DNA of 64,000 bases from Serpula lacrymans var. lacrymans S7.9. Lineage: Eukaryota > Basidiomycota > Agaricomycetes > Boletales > Serpulaceae. Positions 1 to 10,360 of the stretch are shown in pieces. The stretch covers positions 988,061 to 1,052,060 of the forward strand of contig NW_006763299.1 in the NCBI RefSeq assembly GCF_000218685.1. The letters run 5' to 3'. Every line of letters starts with the position of its first letter. Within the stretch, counting starts at the first letter, position 1. The position numbers and the translations under genes were made by a program. Under the pieces are notes generated by a model. That model was given only the letters and a program-made list of their open reading frames with translations. It made no database searches and was not told where the DNA came from.

Positions 1-125
1 GTGGCCGAAGACAATTGTAGTTTTGTTCAGGTTGATATAGCGCGCATACATGAATGAATAAGCATAGTTTATCTGATAAGCAAGAGTCAGTGTCAGTCAG
101 CTTAGATGACTAAGACTAGTACTAG

Positions 126-502
126 GGGCTCGTACGGGAACTCTGTTTTTCCTGAAATTTTTTTTTTCCAGCCACAATCTGCCGAAATGCTGTCGGAGAG
201 ACGGATAGGCATCTCACCCTACAGGCTGACACCATACTTCCATCAACAACCTCATGTCCAGAGCAAAGAAACAACGGGCCTCTGGGCCAACCCTAGCCCC
301 AATCGCAAAACGACTACTGTCCACTAGGATGAACCCCAATGTTCAGCCTGACCAAGGAGCATCTGGCAACGTAATGGATGTAGAAGAAGATAGTAGTGCC
401 GGCCCTCGAGATAGCAGTGACAATAGTAATGCCATATGGACCGACACTGAGATGCAAGCTACTCATCCAATTCATCACCGAAAATTGCGCAGAGGGGGGC
501 GA
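126..502 (+). mobile_element. 5' end of a PIF/Harbinger DNA transposon, truncated by a copia LTR
   Basis: Positions 126-141 carry the terminal motif GGGCTCGTACGGGAAC. It differs by one base from the motif at 6523-6538, which begins the better preserved Harbinger element. It is followed by a T-rich stretch and then an ORF at 254-505. The stretch beginning MNPNVQPDQ in that ORF, with an acidic DVEEDSS segment, resembles the first small ORF of the 6523 element (MNTNTNPAT, DEEEDS). The copy stops where the copia LTR begins at 503, and the DNA beyond the other LTR (5857 onward) does not look like its continuation. It is probably an old 5' remnant. The end motif is seen; the family assignment is inferred from the second copy. 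Confidence 0.6.
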
Positions 503-824
503 TGACAAAACCGGATAAACCCGGTCTCTGCCGAAGCAGCCATTGTTCTCCATGGAGCATAGCCACCACTCCATGGAGTAACCATTGTCCTCCTAGGAGT
601 CATTATACTGTAGCGAGTAGCACCTCTGACTATAAGTAGTAGGGGGTTTAGTATAGGAATACCTCAGTCGTTTCTATAGCCTCTCGGGCAGCGGCTGAGG
701 TATGTTACATTACATTTATTAGAGATCACCTTAAACTAACATCTATTGTAGTTTCACTTAGGTAAATAATAAAGTCATTTCTATAGCCTCTCGGGCAGCG
801 GCTGAGTTTCACTTAGATTTATTA
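503..824 (+). repeat. Left (5') LTR of the copia element
   Basis: It starts TGACAAAACCGG and ends TTTATTA, matching the right LTR end to end. It contains the decamers CTCCATGGAG (twice) and CTCCTAGGAG (once), a TATA-like GACTATAAGTAG, and two copies of a GTCATTTCTATAGCC/GTCGTTTCTATAGCC block followed by CTCTCGGGCAGCGGCTGAG. It is 20 bp shorter than the right LTR because it has only one of two tandem CTCCTAGGAG-containing units. Confidence 0.93.
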
Positions 825-838
825 GGTTATGAGCCCTG
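825..838 (+). promoter_or_regulatory. Primer-binding site, half-tRNA(iMet) type
   Basis: Directly after the LTR the sequence GGTTATGAGCCCTG is complementary to the anticodon arm of initiator methionine tRNA (GGGCUCAUAACC, anticodon CAU). Many copia elements, including Drosophila copia, prime from an internal tRNA(iMet) fragment instead of the tRNA 3' end, and this site fits that mode. The complementarity is read from the sequence; priming is inferred. Confidence 0.75.
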
Positions 839-3271
839 GTGCGCAAAAGCTACACAGGAAATAATTCTTATTTGAAACAGCAACCTCGGAACCATGACCA
901 CAGCACGCGATACATCCACATGTCCAGTTCTCACTGGACCCAACAATTTTCAGATATGGAAACTCCGGATCATCTCAAAGCTACATCGGGAAAAAGTTCT
1001 CCGGGTTGTTACCGGAGAGGAGCTTAAGCCCTCACCAGGAAAACCTACCCCCTCGGAGAATCCTGAGATCACCTGGATACTTAAGGATGAGAAGGCACAT
1101 GGAATCATCCAGGACCACATCTCTGATGCCCTCCTAATGAGGACTGGAGACCTCACCAGCTCCAAGGAGTTATTTGATAAATTTGTCTCACTCCATCAAA
1201 CATCCAACATTGCCTCGGCCTTCTATTCATTCCAGCAACTCACCAAATTGTCCTGGGATGGGACATCACCTATCCAGAACCACATTGCGAAAATCCGGAC
1301 AATTGATTCACACCTCTCCGGAATGAAACTAGGAGTTGATACTAAACTCATGGCTTTCGCTCTTCTCCAATCTCTCCCATGCACTCCTGAATGGCAAATA
1401 TTTCAGTCATCAGTAATCAACACAATTGAAGAAAATAAACTTACCTTTGATGCAGTTGAGATCCGGATCACTGCAGAAGTTGCACGACAGTCAGGGAAGG
1501 CCCCTGGAGGTTCCGAATCAGCACTCAAATCCGGGGAGAAATGGTGTAACTTCCACAAAGCCAAATCACACAACACCTCGGAGTGTCAAACACTTCAGTC
1601 AGCTGAAAAAGGTCAAAGGAAGAAGGGAAAGGAAAGACACAAGGATAAAGGAAAAGAGAAGGAAAAGGCAAATACAGCGGAGCAATCATCCGGATCTGAC
1701 TCCGAGGAGGAACAGAGTCATATTGCATTGGATCATGTACATATTTCCAAGCCCCTTGCTAAACACATTCAAGCTTACCTTGTGTCGGAACCCAATAAGA
1801 CCAAAACAACAATTATTATTGACTCCAGAGCAACATCCCACATGGTCCCTCACCACTCCTGGTTTGAGCCAGGAACATACCATGTTCTGCATCCTCCAAG
1901 GACAATCAGTTTTGGGGATGAATCCTCTGTAAATGCCATTAGCATTGGAACAGTAATCCTACAAGCAACTGTTGGCAAAAAAGACTACAATATTGCACTA
2001 TTAAATGTCTTACTTGTGCCAAACTTCACGTTAGCACTCGTCTCTGTCCACAAATTGTCCAAAACGGGGTTATCAACACTTTTTCCAGCAGGGTCAAATG
2101 CTTGTGAAGTTCGGAAAAAGGAGGAACTTATCCTCACTGCGTTACACAAGCGAGGACTTTATCACATCCAAGCAAAACCCGGAATCAACCCGGAGTCAGC
2201 TTTTGCAGCAGTAAATGTAAATTTATTGCACAGGAGAATGGGACACATTGGAATGGACCGCTTGCAACGAATGGTTACAAAAGGACAGCTCCAGGACATA
2301 GACACCCTTACCGGAACCCCGGAGTTTTGTGAACCTTGTGCTTTAGGAAAGATGAAGAAATTACCTTTCAAGTCCACTAGAGGAAACTGACCAAGCACCC
2401 CATACAAATTGTGCACACAGAGGTTGGAGGACCAATCAAACCAACTTCCAGGGAGGGTTTTCGGTACTGGATTATCATTGTAGATGATTTCTCTAAATTT
2501 CCATGGATATATTTCCTAAAACATAAAAGTGAAGCACTGGAACAATACAAGCAATGGAAAGAAGATGTCCAAACATTCTTCCAGACTCATTTGGGAGAAG
2601 AAAACTTCACTCCACTGTACACGGAATTCCTCCGGAGCGATGGGGGAGGAGAATATACTGGCAATGCATTCAAAAATCAACTCTGAGGAGATGGTGTCAT
2701 CCAAGAAACTACAACTGCAGATACTCCAGAACAAAATGGCATTGCAGAACGCATGAATCAGACATTGGCTACATTAGCAACCACTATGCTCCATGATTCC
2801 AAGCTCCCAAAGTCATTTTGGGTAGATGCCATGCAAACAGCTGCATATATCACAGCACGCAGCCCAGCATCAGGACTCCATGGAAAGACCTCATATGAAA
2901 TACTGTTTAAAAGGAGAGTTGATCCAACTTTGTTTCGCCCTTTCGGATGCCAAGCATATGCCTTGATTCCGAAAGACAAAAGGCAAGGGAAGTTTTACTC
3001 CAAGGGGCGCAAAGCCATAATAATTGGCTACACACATGGAAAGCAAGCCTACAAACTCCTAGACACTGAAAAACGGACTGTGTTTTCCAGTCGGCATGTC
3101 ATATTCAATGAATCCGGAAAGGTACAAAAGGATGACACTGCTCCCTGGAACACAGACACTAGCACAGATCAGTGGGAGGGACTCATTCCAGAGAATGCTC
3201 ACTATCCAGACCAAAAAACATTGGAGGAGGATGATCCTGACCCTCGGATCCGAGATCCAAATGAATTGCAG

Positions 3272-3379
3272 ATGGAACCACATCTCCAAGGAGATGTTCC
3301 ACAAGCAATGGAACCATATCAGCATGAAGATGTTCTGAGAGTAGTGGGGCAATACCTCCGTGGAGACGTTCCGAGAGCA
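3272..3379 (+). repeat. Three imperfect 36-bp tandem repeats in the integrase-RT linker
   Basis: Units at 3272-3307, 3308-3343 and 3344-3379 each encode 12 residues of the type MEPHLQGDVPQA. They lie in the hydrophilic linker between integrase and reverse transcriptase, which is variable in length in copia polyproteins. The repeats keep the reading frame. Confidence 0.75.
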
Positions 3380-5505
3380 GTGGGAGTACCTGATCAGCTA
3401 AGACACCCTCCACAACAGTCTCTACAACCAAGACCTGAACACTGGCCATCTTCAGAACGGAAAGCCAAAGTAGAGTTACAGTCAGTGGGAGGACAGCCCC
3501 TCAACATACAGCCAGCTGATGTGGAAAAAGTCCGAATACAGCTAGACAGCCTGTCCATTGGATCAGCTTCTGGAAGGCATACAACACCTCCAAGGAGTCA
3601 TCCAACACCTCCGAGGAGTGATTCAACACCTTCAGGAGTGAGTGGGGCAACAAATACACAAATGTGTCTACTCCCTGGAGTACCTGCACAAGTTCCTAAA
3701 AGAGCAGTCATGCCTGCTGAAGTCCTAGGAGTACGCAGAAGCAGTCGCCAGACCCGTCCTGCAGACAAAAACCAAGATTATCAAAGGACTCTAGATGAGG
3801 AACAGTCTCAAAAAGAGCATGACAACTCCATGGAGAAACCTAACACTCCTGAGGTTCATGAAGAAACATCTGATACAGAGGAGACATTCTTTGCTGGAAT
3901 AGCAAGTACCGGTCCATCTAACACAGACCTTCCAAGGACACTAAAGGAAGCCTTATCACGTCCGGATGGAGAATTATGGAAGTCTGCCTTGGAGGAGGAA
4001 CTCCTAAGTCTCAATACTAATGCAGTATATGACACTGTTCCACTTCCGAAGGGAGTAAAACCCATCACATCAAAACCTGTGTTCCGGATCAAGTTTGATC
4101 AAAATGGAAACATTGAGAGATACAAACTCCGGATTGTTGCACGAGGTTTTACTCAAAGGGAGGGGATTGATTACCAGGAGGTTTTTGCTCCGGTTGCAAA
4201 CTTAGAGTCAATCCAAATTATTCTAGCCCTGGCAGCAAAGTACAACCTAGAACTTGATCAAATGGACGTATCCACAGCTTATCTCAATGGAGAACTTGAA
4301 GAAGAACTGTACATGCTTCCTCCAGGGGGTGTTCCTATCCAACGTAGATACTGCTGGAGATTGAAGAAATCCATCTACGGGTTAAAACAAGCTGGTCGTA
4401 CATGGAACAAAACTTTTGATCACAAGCTCCAGGAGCTCGGTTTCACAAGACTAAATGCAGAAACATGTCTCTATGTATTCCGGGACAACAAACAAATATG
4501 CTTTGTTGTTGTCTATATAGATGACCTCCTCCTAGGAGCTTCATCCCGAAAATTCATGGATATCACAAAAGCCAAACTCGAATCCATATTCAAAATGCGG
4601 GACCTTGGAGAAGCAAAATACATCCTCAGAATAGAAATCCAACGTGATCGTTCAAACAAAACAATATCCCTATGGCAACGCCAATACATTGACACAGTCC
4701 TGGAGCGTACTGGAATGAAGAACTGCAAACCAGTATGGACACCAATGGCCCATGGATCAAAACTCCTTGCAAATGCTCCAGGGGAAGATATTGTGCAACA
4801 CGAGATGCATATTGAAGGGCGTCAAGTGTCATACCTCTCAATTGTAGGCTCCCTCATGTATGCCATGCTCGGAACCCGCCCAGACATTGCCTACATTGTT
4901 GGAATACTAAGCAGGCATAGCTCAGCTCCAAGGAGCCATCAATGGGAAGCTGCAAAATGTGTCCTCCGATATCTGAAAGCAACCAGGGACATGGAACTAC
5001 GGTATGATGGCACAGATGTCTCCATGGACATGGATTTCTATGGATATTCAGATGCAGATTGGTCTGGAGACCCAGACACGTCTCGATCAACATCAGGGTT
5101 TGTCTTTATCACCATCCGAGGAGCAATCTCCTGGACAAGCAAAAGACAAAGCATGGTCGCTTTATCCTCCATGGAGTCAGAGTACATTGGATTGAGCAAT
5201 GCTGGACAACACCTTGCATGGCTTCGGACATTTTTTGAAGAAATTGGACATGCTCAAAATGGACCTACAACATTGCACTGTGACAATCAAGCAGCTATCA
5301 TTCTTACACGAGATCCGCAGTTCCGTGCTCACACAAAACATATTCAACGCAAATATCATTTCATCCGAGATGACTTAGTATCAAAGGGAGAGGCAGTAAT
5401 CAGATATGTTCCTACAGGAGATATGGTTGCAGACATTCTCACTAAACCCCTCGCTCGCAAAAAACACTGGAAATTCTCTAAAGCTATGGGACTACGGTTG
5501 CACTC

Positions 5506-5514
5506 GAGTGGGAG
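5506..5514 (+). promoter_or_regulatory. Candidate polypurine tract
   Basis: GAGTGGGAG lies immediately before the right LTR start TGACAAAACC, where the plus-strand primer is expected. It is short and interrupted by one T, so the call rests mainly on position. Confidence 0.45.
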
Positions 5515-5856
5515 TGACAAAACCGGATAAACCCGGTCTCTGCCAAAGCAGCCATTGTTCTCCATGGAGCATAGCCACCACTCCATGGAGTAACCATTGT
5601 TCTCCTAGGAGCACAATTGTACTCCTAGGAGTCATTATACTGTAGCGAGTAGCACCTCCGACTATAAGTAGCAGGGGGTTTAGTATAGGAATACCTCAGT
5701 CGTTTCTATAGCCTCTCGGGCAGCGGCTGAGGTATGTTACATTACATTTATTAGAGATCACCATAAACTAACATCTATTGTAGTTTCACTTAGGTAAATA
5801 ATAAAGTCGTTTCTATAGCCTCTCGGGCAGTGGCTGAGTTTCACTTAGTTTTATTA
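5515..5856 (+). repeat. Right (3') LTR of the copia element
   Basis: It is 342 bp, from TGACAAAACCGG to TTTTATTA. Compared with the left LTR it has an extra 20-bp unit, so CTCCTAGGAG occurs twice about 12 bp apart in addition to two CTCCATGGAG palindromes. It has the same length as the solo copy at 10361-10702. The last residues of the pol ORF are read from its first bases. Confidence 0.93.
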
Positions 5857-6522
5857 CTTTCTTCCTTTGGGGACCACATCTCTAAATCAAGATGCCCATG
5901 CATATCAAAGGCATCACCACATTTGGAAATTCTATCCTTGTTCTTGTTAGTGAGCTTGTATCAACCCACCAGCTAGAAAATACATGTGTTGTAGCCTGGG
6001 TAAAAGGGGCCAGAATGTCTGGTCGAGAACCTGAACATGGAACCTTTACAACCTGTAAGAGGGCAACTTTATGTATAATTCCCCCTCAAGAAGTCCTGTC
6101 ATATGAAGATATACGGAGTGTTTTCAGAGATTATGTGAGTGATGGGATAATAATTTACAACAATGAGTGAGGAAAACATTTCTAGAGGTGGGTTTATTGC
6201 ATCATGTTATAACAAATATAGTGGTCCACATTACAATGCTCTTGATCATCAGAGGGCGGTGGCTGTAAAGAATGCCATTTTCTCTACATTTATGCAATTC
6301 TTTGTTGGCTTGTATGTTGTGAAGTCATTCTGCTGTCCGGCACTACCTTGATGCATATGTACGTGGGTAATCCACAGACTATGAGGAGTTTGCAAGGCAA
6401 GTAGACAAGCAGCAGGTGGATGTTCAAGGACAGGTGTAAGTGCACCATGCCAGTCATACAAGACGGTGCAAACAAACTTGTGCCAGGAATGTCAAAAACA
6501 ATAATGTAGTCGAGGCAGCTTA
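5857..6522. other. Unassigned stretch between the copia and Harbinger elements
   Basis: It holds two short overlapping ORFs on the plus strand, 5892-6170 (92 aa) and 6163-6351 (62 aa). The first contains a regular protein-like stretch (PQEVLSYEDIRSVFRDYVSDG), suggesting the remnant of a longer gene. I do not recognise a family. Its place between two transposons makes another decayed mobile element the likeliest source. No repeats or RNA genes were seen. Confidence 0.4.
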
Positions 6523-6538
6523 GGGCTCGTATGGGAAC
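6523..6538 (+). repeat. Harbinger left terminal inverted repeat
   Basis: GGGCTCGTATGGGAAC differs by one base from 126-141 and resembles the GGG...GT.TGGG ends of PIF/Tourist elements. The TTA at 6520-6522 may be one half of a 3-bp target duplication. The partner repeat on the right was not found. Confidence 0.65.
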
Positions 6539-6687
6539 CTTTTTTTTCTTATTTTTTATTATTTTTTCGCATCTTTCTTTCCGCAAAGACCTTGCCATTC
6601 CAGCGGAGACTGAATTATACAGAGCCCCGCGGCTAATCACATGATACTGATGGTAGGCTGAGTACTATCAGGTATACTGTTGCTCCT

Positions 6688-6897
6688 ATGAACACAAACA
6701 CTAACCCTGCAACTTGTATGGATGAAGAGGAGGACTCTCGTGATTTGGAGGGGGTAGGAGGATTGGATGTTGTAGCCAATCAGCAGTTGATACTAGACCA
6801 ACAGCGGGTTCACTCGGCCAAGTTACAGATGTCAAGATTCATGTCACTCATCATTGAATCAATCACAGGCACCGCTCAGGCTATATCAGAAGAATAA
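6688..6897 (+). CDS. Small hypothetical ORF inside the Harbinger element
   Basis: This 69-aa ORF (starting MNTNTNPATCMDEEEDS) lies just before the transposase and is related at its start to the ORF in the truncated copy at 254-505. It is acidic at the N-terminus and then helical in character (LILDQQRVHSAKLQMSRFM). It may be the first exon of the transposase gene, since transposases of this family often have a variable N-terminal extension, but a stop separates it from the conserved part and I see no clear intron. Function unknown. Confidence 0.35.
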   Translation: MNTNTNPATCMDEEEDSRDLEGVGGLDVVANQQLILDQQRVHSAKLQMSRFMSLIIESITGTAQAISEE

Positions 6898-6966
6898 TCG
6901 CAATGCCCAGAACCAAGGCCGTACCATAATTCAACCTTGACAGGCTATGGGTAGGTTAGGGAGCTA

Positions 6967-8461
6967 ATGGATGGGCATCCTGACCGTATCAGGACTGAGC
7001 TTGGTGTGTGGCAGGAGGTGTTTGTAAAACTATTAGATTTATTGCAGGCCCACGGATACACAGACTCCAAGCACATCTTGATTGAAGAGCAACTTGCCAT
7101 CTTCCTGTATACCTATGTGACAGGATTGTTCATCCGTGACATTGCCAAACGTTTCCAACGCTCTAACAACACAATTGCTAGATACTTCAAGAGAATGCTC
7201 GAGGCTGTCACCTCCCCTAATATATACAATGCCTATGTACATTTACCTGATGCCAATGCTTCCAGACCCTCTGCCATCAGCGACAACCCAAAACTTCGCC
7301 ATTTTGAGGGTGCCATTGGTGCAATTGATGGCACCCATATTGTTTGCAGTTCCTCTGCTGCAAAATGTGCCTCCTTTTGTAATTGGAAGGGCGCAGTCAC
7401 ACAGAACTGTCTGATGTGCTGTGACTTCAACATGAACTTCATCTACGTGCATAGTGGGTGGGAAGCGTCAGTCGCAGACGCCAGTTTGTTCCACGATGCT
7501 CGGAGCCACAATCTCTATATCCCTCACGGTCGCTATTATTTAGCTGACACAGGTTTTCCTTCATGTGATCTGTTACGATAACACAATTTCCGGACATCTC
7601 CTTTCCTTTTATTCTCCGCTTTAACTTTATATACTTTAAGTGCCACGCGGCATTTCCCTTTCTCGCGCCGCATTGCCTTTCTTTTACTTTTAGACTTAAC
7701 TCTCTCACGCAGAGGAGCTGGCCATACGGGCTAGGCCCTATGACATCATCAGCCACTGCCTTCATCAGCTGTATAGTACACATGTACAAACAAACCTGTA
7801 GTAGTATATATACCCCAATAAATCCAGGAGACTCCTCAGCGAGTCCTCCTGTTGTTTACCCACAACTAACTCACTGCAGCCCAAGGGGTACCCGCTCCCC
7901 ATCTTCCACTACCTTTATAGTGTGTTCCTGTGTGCGCCAGAGTAACTAACTCTTGGTTGTTACATGATCAGTTGCTGGTCCCCTAGAGGTGTCTGCTATC
8001 ATTTGGCTGATTATGCTTGGGGAAACCAGAGGTACATTAGTTAGAATTTATACTGTGCTATACTATGCTAACATCTATTTTCCAGACCTCAAAACCCCAA
8101 AGAATATTTCAACTTACGCCATGCGTCTGCACAAAACATTGTCGAGCGCATATTTGGTGTTTTGAAGGGTCGATTTGGGATTTTGAGGGTTGCACTGAAT
8201 TATGATATGTCCGTGCAAGCCAAAATCCCACCTGCTGTGTGCATGCTGCACGACTTTATCCGCACACATGACCCATCCAACATTGATGCCCCCGATGATA
8301 TTGACCTTCTTATTCCCACTCCCAAAATTGATGATGGCAGACTTGCACAGAGCGCACCAATGGAGGCCAGTCATGTCACAGCAAACGCCCAACGAGATCA
8401 GATCACTTGTGCCATTTGGATTGACTATCAGCGAGAGTTGGGTAGGAGGGGCCTACTTTAG
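6967..8461 (+). pseudogene. PIF/Harbinger transposase (DDE_4 nuclease), interrupted
   Basis: The N-terminal part is a helix-turn-helix region (EEQLAIFLY, FQRSNNTIARYF). The nuclease core follows, with the first aspartate in GAIDGTHI, the second in the GWEASVADASLFHD segment and the glutamate in QNIVERIFGVLKGRF. The chain is cut at 7571 by a 394-bp solo LTR. When the LTR and one duplicated TGATC are ignored the reading continues, but one missing base near 7985 puts a stop into the conserved LLVP segment. A 54-bp intron (8032-8085) then joins to the last exon, ending at 8461. All three catalytic acidic residues are still encoded. The copy is dead because of the insertion and the frameshift. Confidence 0.9.
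7571..7964 (+). repeat. Solo LTR, family B, copy 1 (inside the transposase)
   Basis: It begins TGTTACGATAACACAA and ends TTGGTTGTTACA, and it is flanked on both sides by TGATC (7566-7570 and 7965-7969), a perfect 5-bp target duplication. It contains a TATA-like GTATATATACC near 7807 and an AATAAA near 7818. TG..CA ends, the 5-bp duplication and the absence of coding sequence identify a solo LTR left by recombination. It is unrelated to the TGACAAAA LTR of the copia element. No full-length member is in the window. Confidence 0.9.
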
Positions 8462-8667
8462 TATATGCACATTGATCCTGTATTTTCTTAAATAAAACAC
8501 CAGGTTAGGTTGTTTAGAGACTGCATATATTGAAACTAACAACACAAAGACACACAAGATACACAATGTAATGTCTGATTAGCAATACAGTAAGCTACAC
8601 CCATCCATATCTCTTTCATCTATCATCTACTCCAGCTTAGCCCTCATGTACGCCCTGTGAAACTTGT

Positions 8668-9083
8668 TGTTATGATAACACAATTTTTGGACCTTTCCTT
8701 TGAATTTCATTCTCCGCTTTAACCTTTTTACTATAGTTCACACTCCGTGCCATGCAGCACTTTCCTTTTCGTTCTAACACCACCTTCTCGCGCAGCGCTG
8801 CCTTTATTCTTCTTTTAGACACAAACTCTCTCACGCAGTGGAGCTGGTCACATGGGCTGCACCCTCTGACATCATCAGCCACTGCTTTTATCAACTGTAC
8901 AGTACATAGGTACAAACACTCTGTATTAGTATAAATACCACAATAGATCAAGGAGACTCCTCAGCGAGTCCTCCTGTTGTTAACCAACAAACTCTCTGCA
9001 GCCCAAGGGGTAACCACTCCCCATACACTACCTTTATACTGTGTTCCTGTGTGCGCCAGAGTAACTAACTCTTGGTTGTTACA
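8668..9083 (+). repeat. Solo LTR, family B, copy 2 (inside the accessory gene)
   Basis: It begins TGTTATGATAACACAA and ends TTGGTTGTTACA, colinear with 7571-7964 along its whole length and in the same orientation. The flanks CTTGT (8663-8667) and CTCGT (9084-9088) match at four of five bases and look like an aged target duplication. The accessory reading frame runs smoothly from LESNE to FHRAYM when the LTR and one flank are skipped, which supports the boundaries independently. Confidence 0.9.
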
Positions 9084-10360
9084 CTCGTTGGACTCCAGGA
9101 GACTCAGGTATGTGTTGACAGCTACCATATCTTGCTCGAAAAGGCGGATTAACCGGATGGAGCTATCCACTCCCAGGTAGGTATCATTCTGCAACATAAA
9201 GGTAATGGCAGATCTGCAACGGACATTGTCCGGTTGTGCAGACATGTGGCCTTAAGGGATGTTAAATGCAGAGGCAGAAGGTTGGGAGGTGGTGGAATGG
9301 GCAGCGGTGGAAGGGGCAATGGTGGACAGGGTGGGGCTCTTCTCAACAATAGGTGTTTGGGCGGGGGCGTTAGGCAGGGAGGCAGTCGGGGGAATGCCAA
9401 TATCAAGCTTGGAGTTGAAGTCTTTCATTATGGGGATGATTTCCACCAATTGATCATTCAACCCGTTAATTGCATTGGCAGTGGTATTGTGTGGAGCCTT
9501 TTTCAAGCCCCTACTATGGTTACCTGCACTCTTGCTGCAAGATATGATGGTAGCGCCATCATCACAATCATCGTCCGAGAGTGCAGCATCCCAGGCAGAG
9601 CGCTTGCTCGCGAGGGATGTGACAGATGAGCCAGGAGGGGCGCGAACAGAGGTTGGAGATGGGAGACCACCAAGCCAGTGGTTCACGTTATTGGGTACAT
9701 CAGAGCTAATGGTGGTGGGACTAGGGACCCCAGACATGCTAGGATTAATCTTGTCGGGAGCAGCTGCAACAGGAGCTGGAGACAGAATCTTGTTGGGGGT
9801 GGCAGTGTTAGGAGGGTGGGGTTGGGGCACTGTGGCAGGAAGAGTGCTCTGAGACGTGCAAGGCTGCTGCTTGGATGCTTTTGTAACCTTAGGTTGCTTG
9901 GGGACTTTGGGAACACAAAATATTTTCGAACCTTTGGCTGGGGCGTTGCTCAGTGCAGCATGCATGGCGGTAAAGTGGACCCATCCTCTCTTCCGAAAGC
10001 CCTTTGCTACCGGATGTTTCTGTCTACTGATTAGCTATCAGTCTCAAAGTAGGATGGGAACATACCGCAATAAGCTCCTTCCAGACCACTTCACCCTCAT
10101 CGAGTATGTTGAGTCCCAGTGCATTGTCCCAAGGGATGCCAGATAGGTTGGTGATAGGCTTCACAAGGTTGTACTTCGTATGAAGCTGTGAGTCTTAAGG
10201 TTAGCAAAAAGACTGATAGATCATGATAAGATAAGGGACATACCCGTCCCCATTTTGAGTTGCAAGCAGTGGCACTCTTTGCTGGTCCTCTGGTAAGAAG
10301 AGGTGCTAGATGCAGTGTGACTTTGGGCCAGAATTGAGGCTTGAAGTTCAAGCCGTCGCC

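Larger units (their letters stand above)
894..5530 (+). pseudogene. Copia gag-pol polyprotein, disrupted
   Basis: The first ORF (894-2390) holds Gag, a C/H-rich knuckle-like segment (WCNFHKAKSHNTSEC), the protease motif and the HHCC integrase zinc motif. The reading continues at 2391-2686 in another frame, consistent with loss of one base near 2385. There lie the integrase core motifs DDFSKFPW and SDGGGEY, after which a TGA at about 2683-2685 interrupts the frame. It resumes to 5530 with PEQNGIAERMNQT, reverse transcriptase (DVSTAYLNGELEEELYM, then YIDD at about 4516) and RNase H (YSDADWSGD, DNQAAI, ADILTKPLA). The protease active site reads DSRATSHM where the family has DSGAT. The host is a fungus and the copy is dead. 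Confidence 0.92.
503..5856 (+). mobile_element. Full-length Ty1/copia LTR retrotransposon, inactivated
   Basis: Two direct LTRs (503-824 and 5515-5856) flank a gag-pol region in copia order: Gag, protease, integrase, reverse transcriptase, RNase H. A primer-binding site follows the left LTR and a short purine run precedes the right LTR. The 5-bp flanks (ggcga on the left, ctttc on the right) do not match, so no target duplication remains. By hand alignment the LTRs differ at about eight positions, mostly transitions, plus a 20-bp indel, so the insertion is not very recent. A frameshift, an in-frame stop and a changed protease active-site residue show that the copy cannot act on its own. A solo LTR of the same family lies inverted at 10361-10702. 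Confidence 0.93.

Noticed and set aside
7571..9083. The two similar family-B segments as a non-autonomous DNA transposon pair
   Set aside because: TG..CA ends without inverted termini, 5-bp duplications and internal TATA and AATAAA signals fit solo LTRs better.
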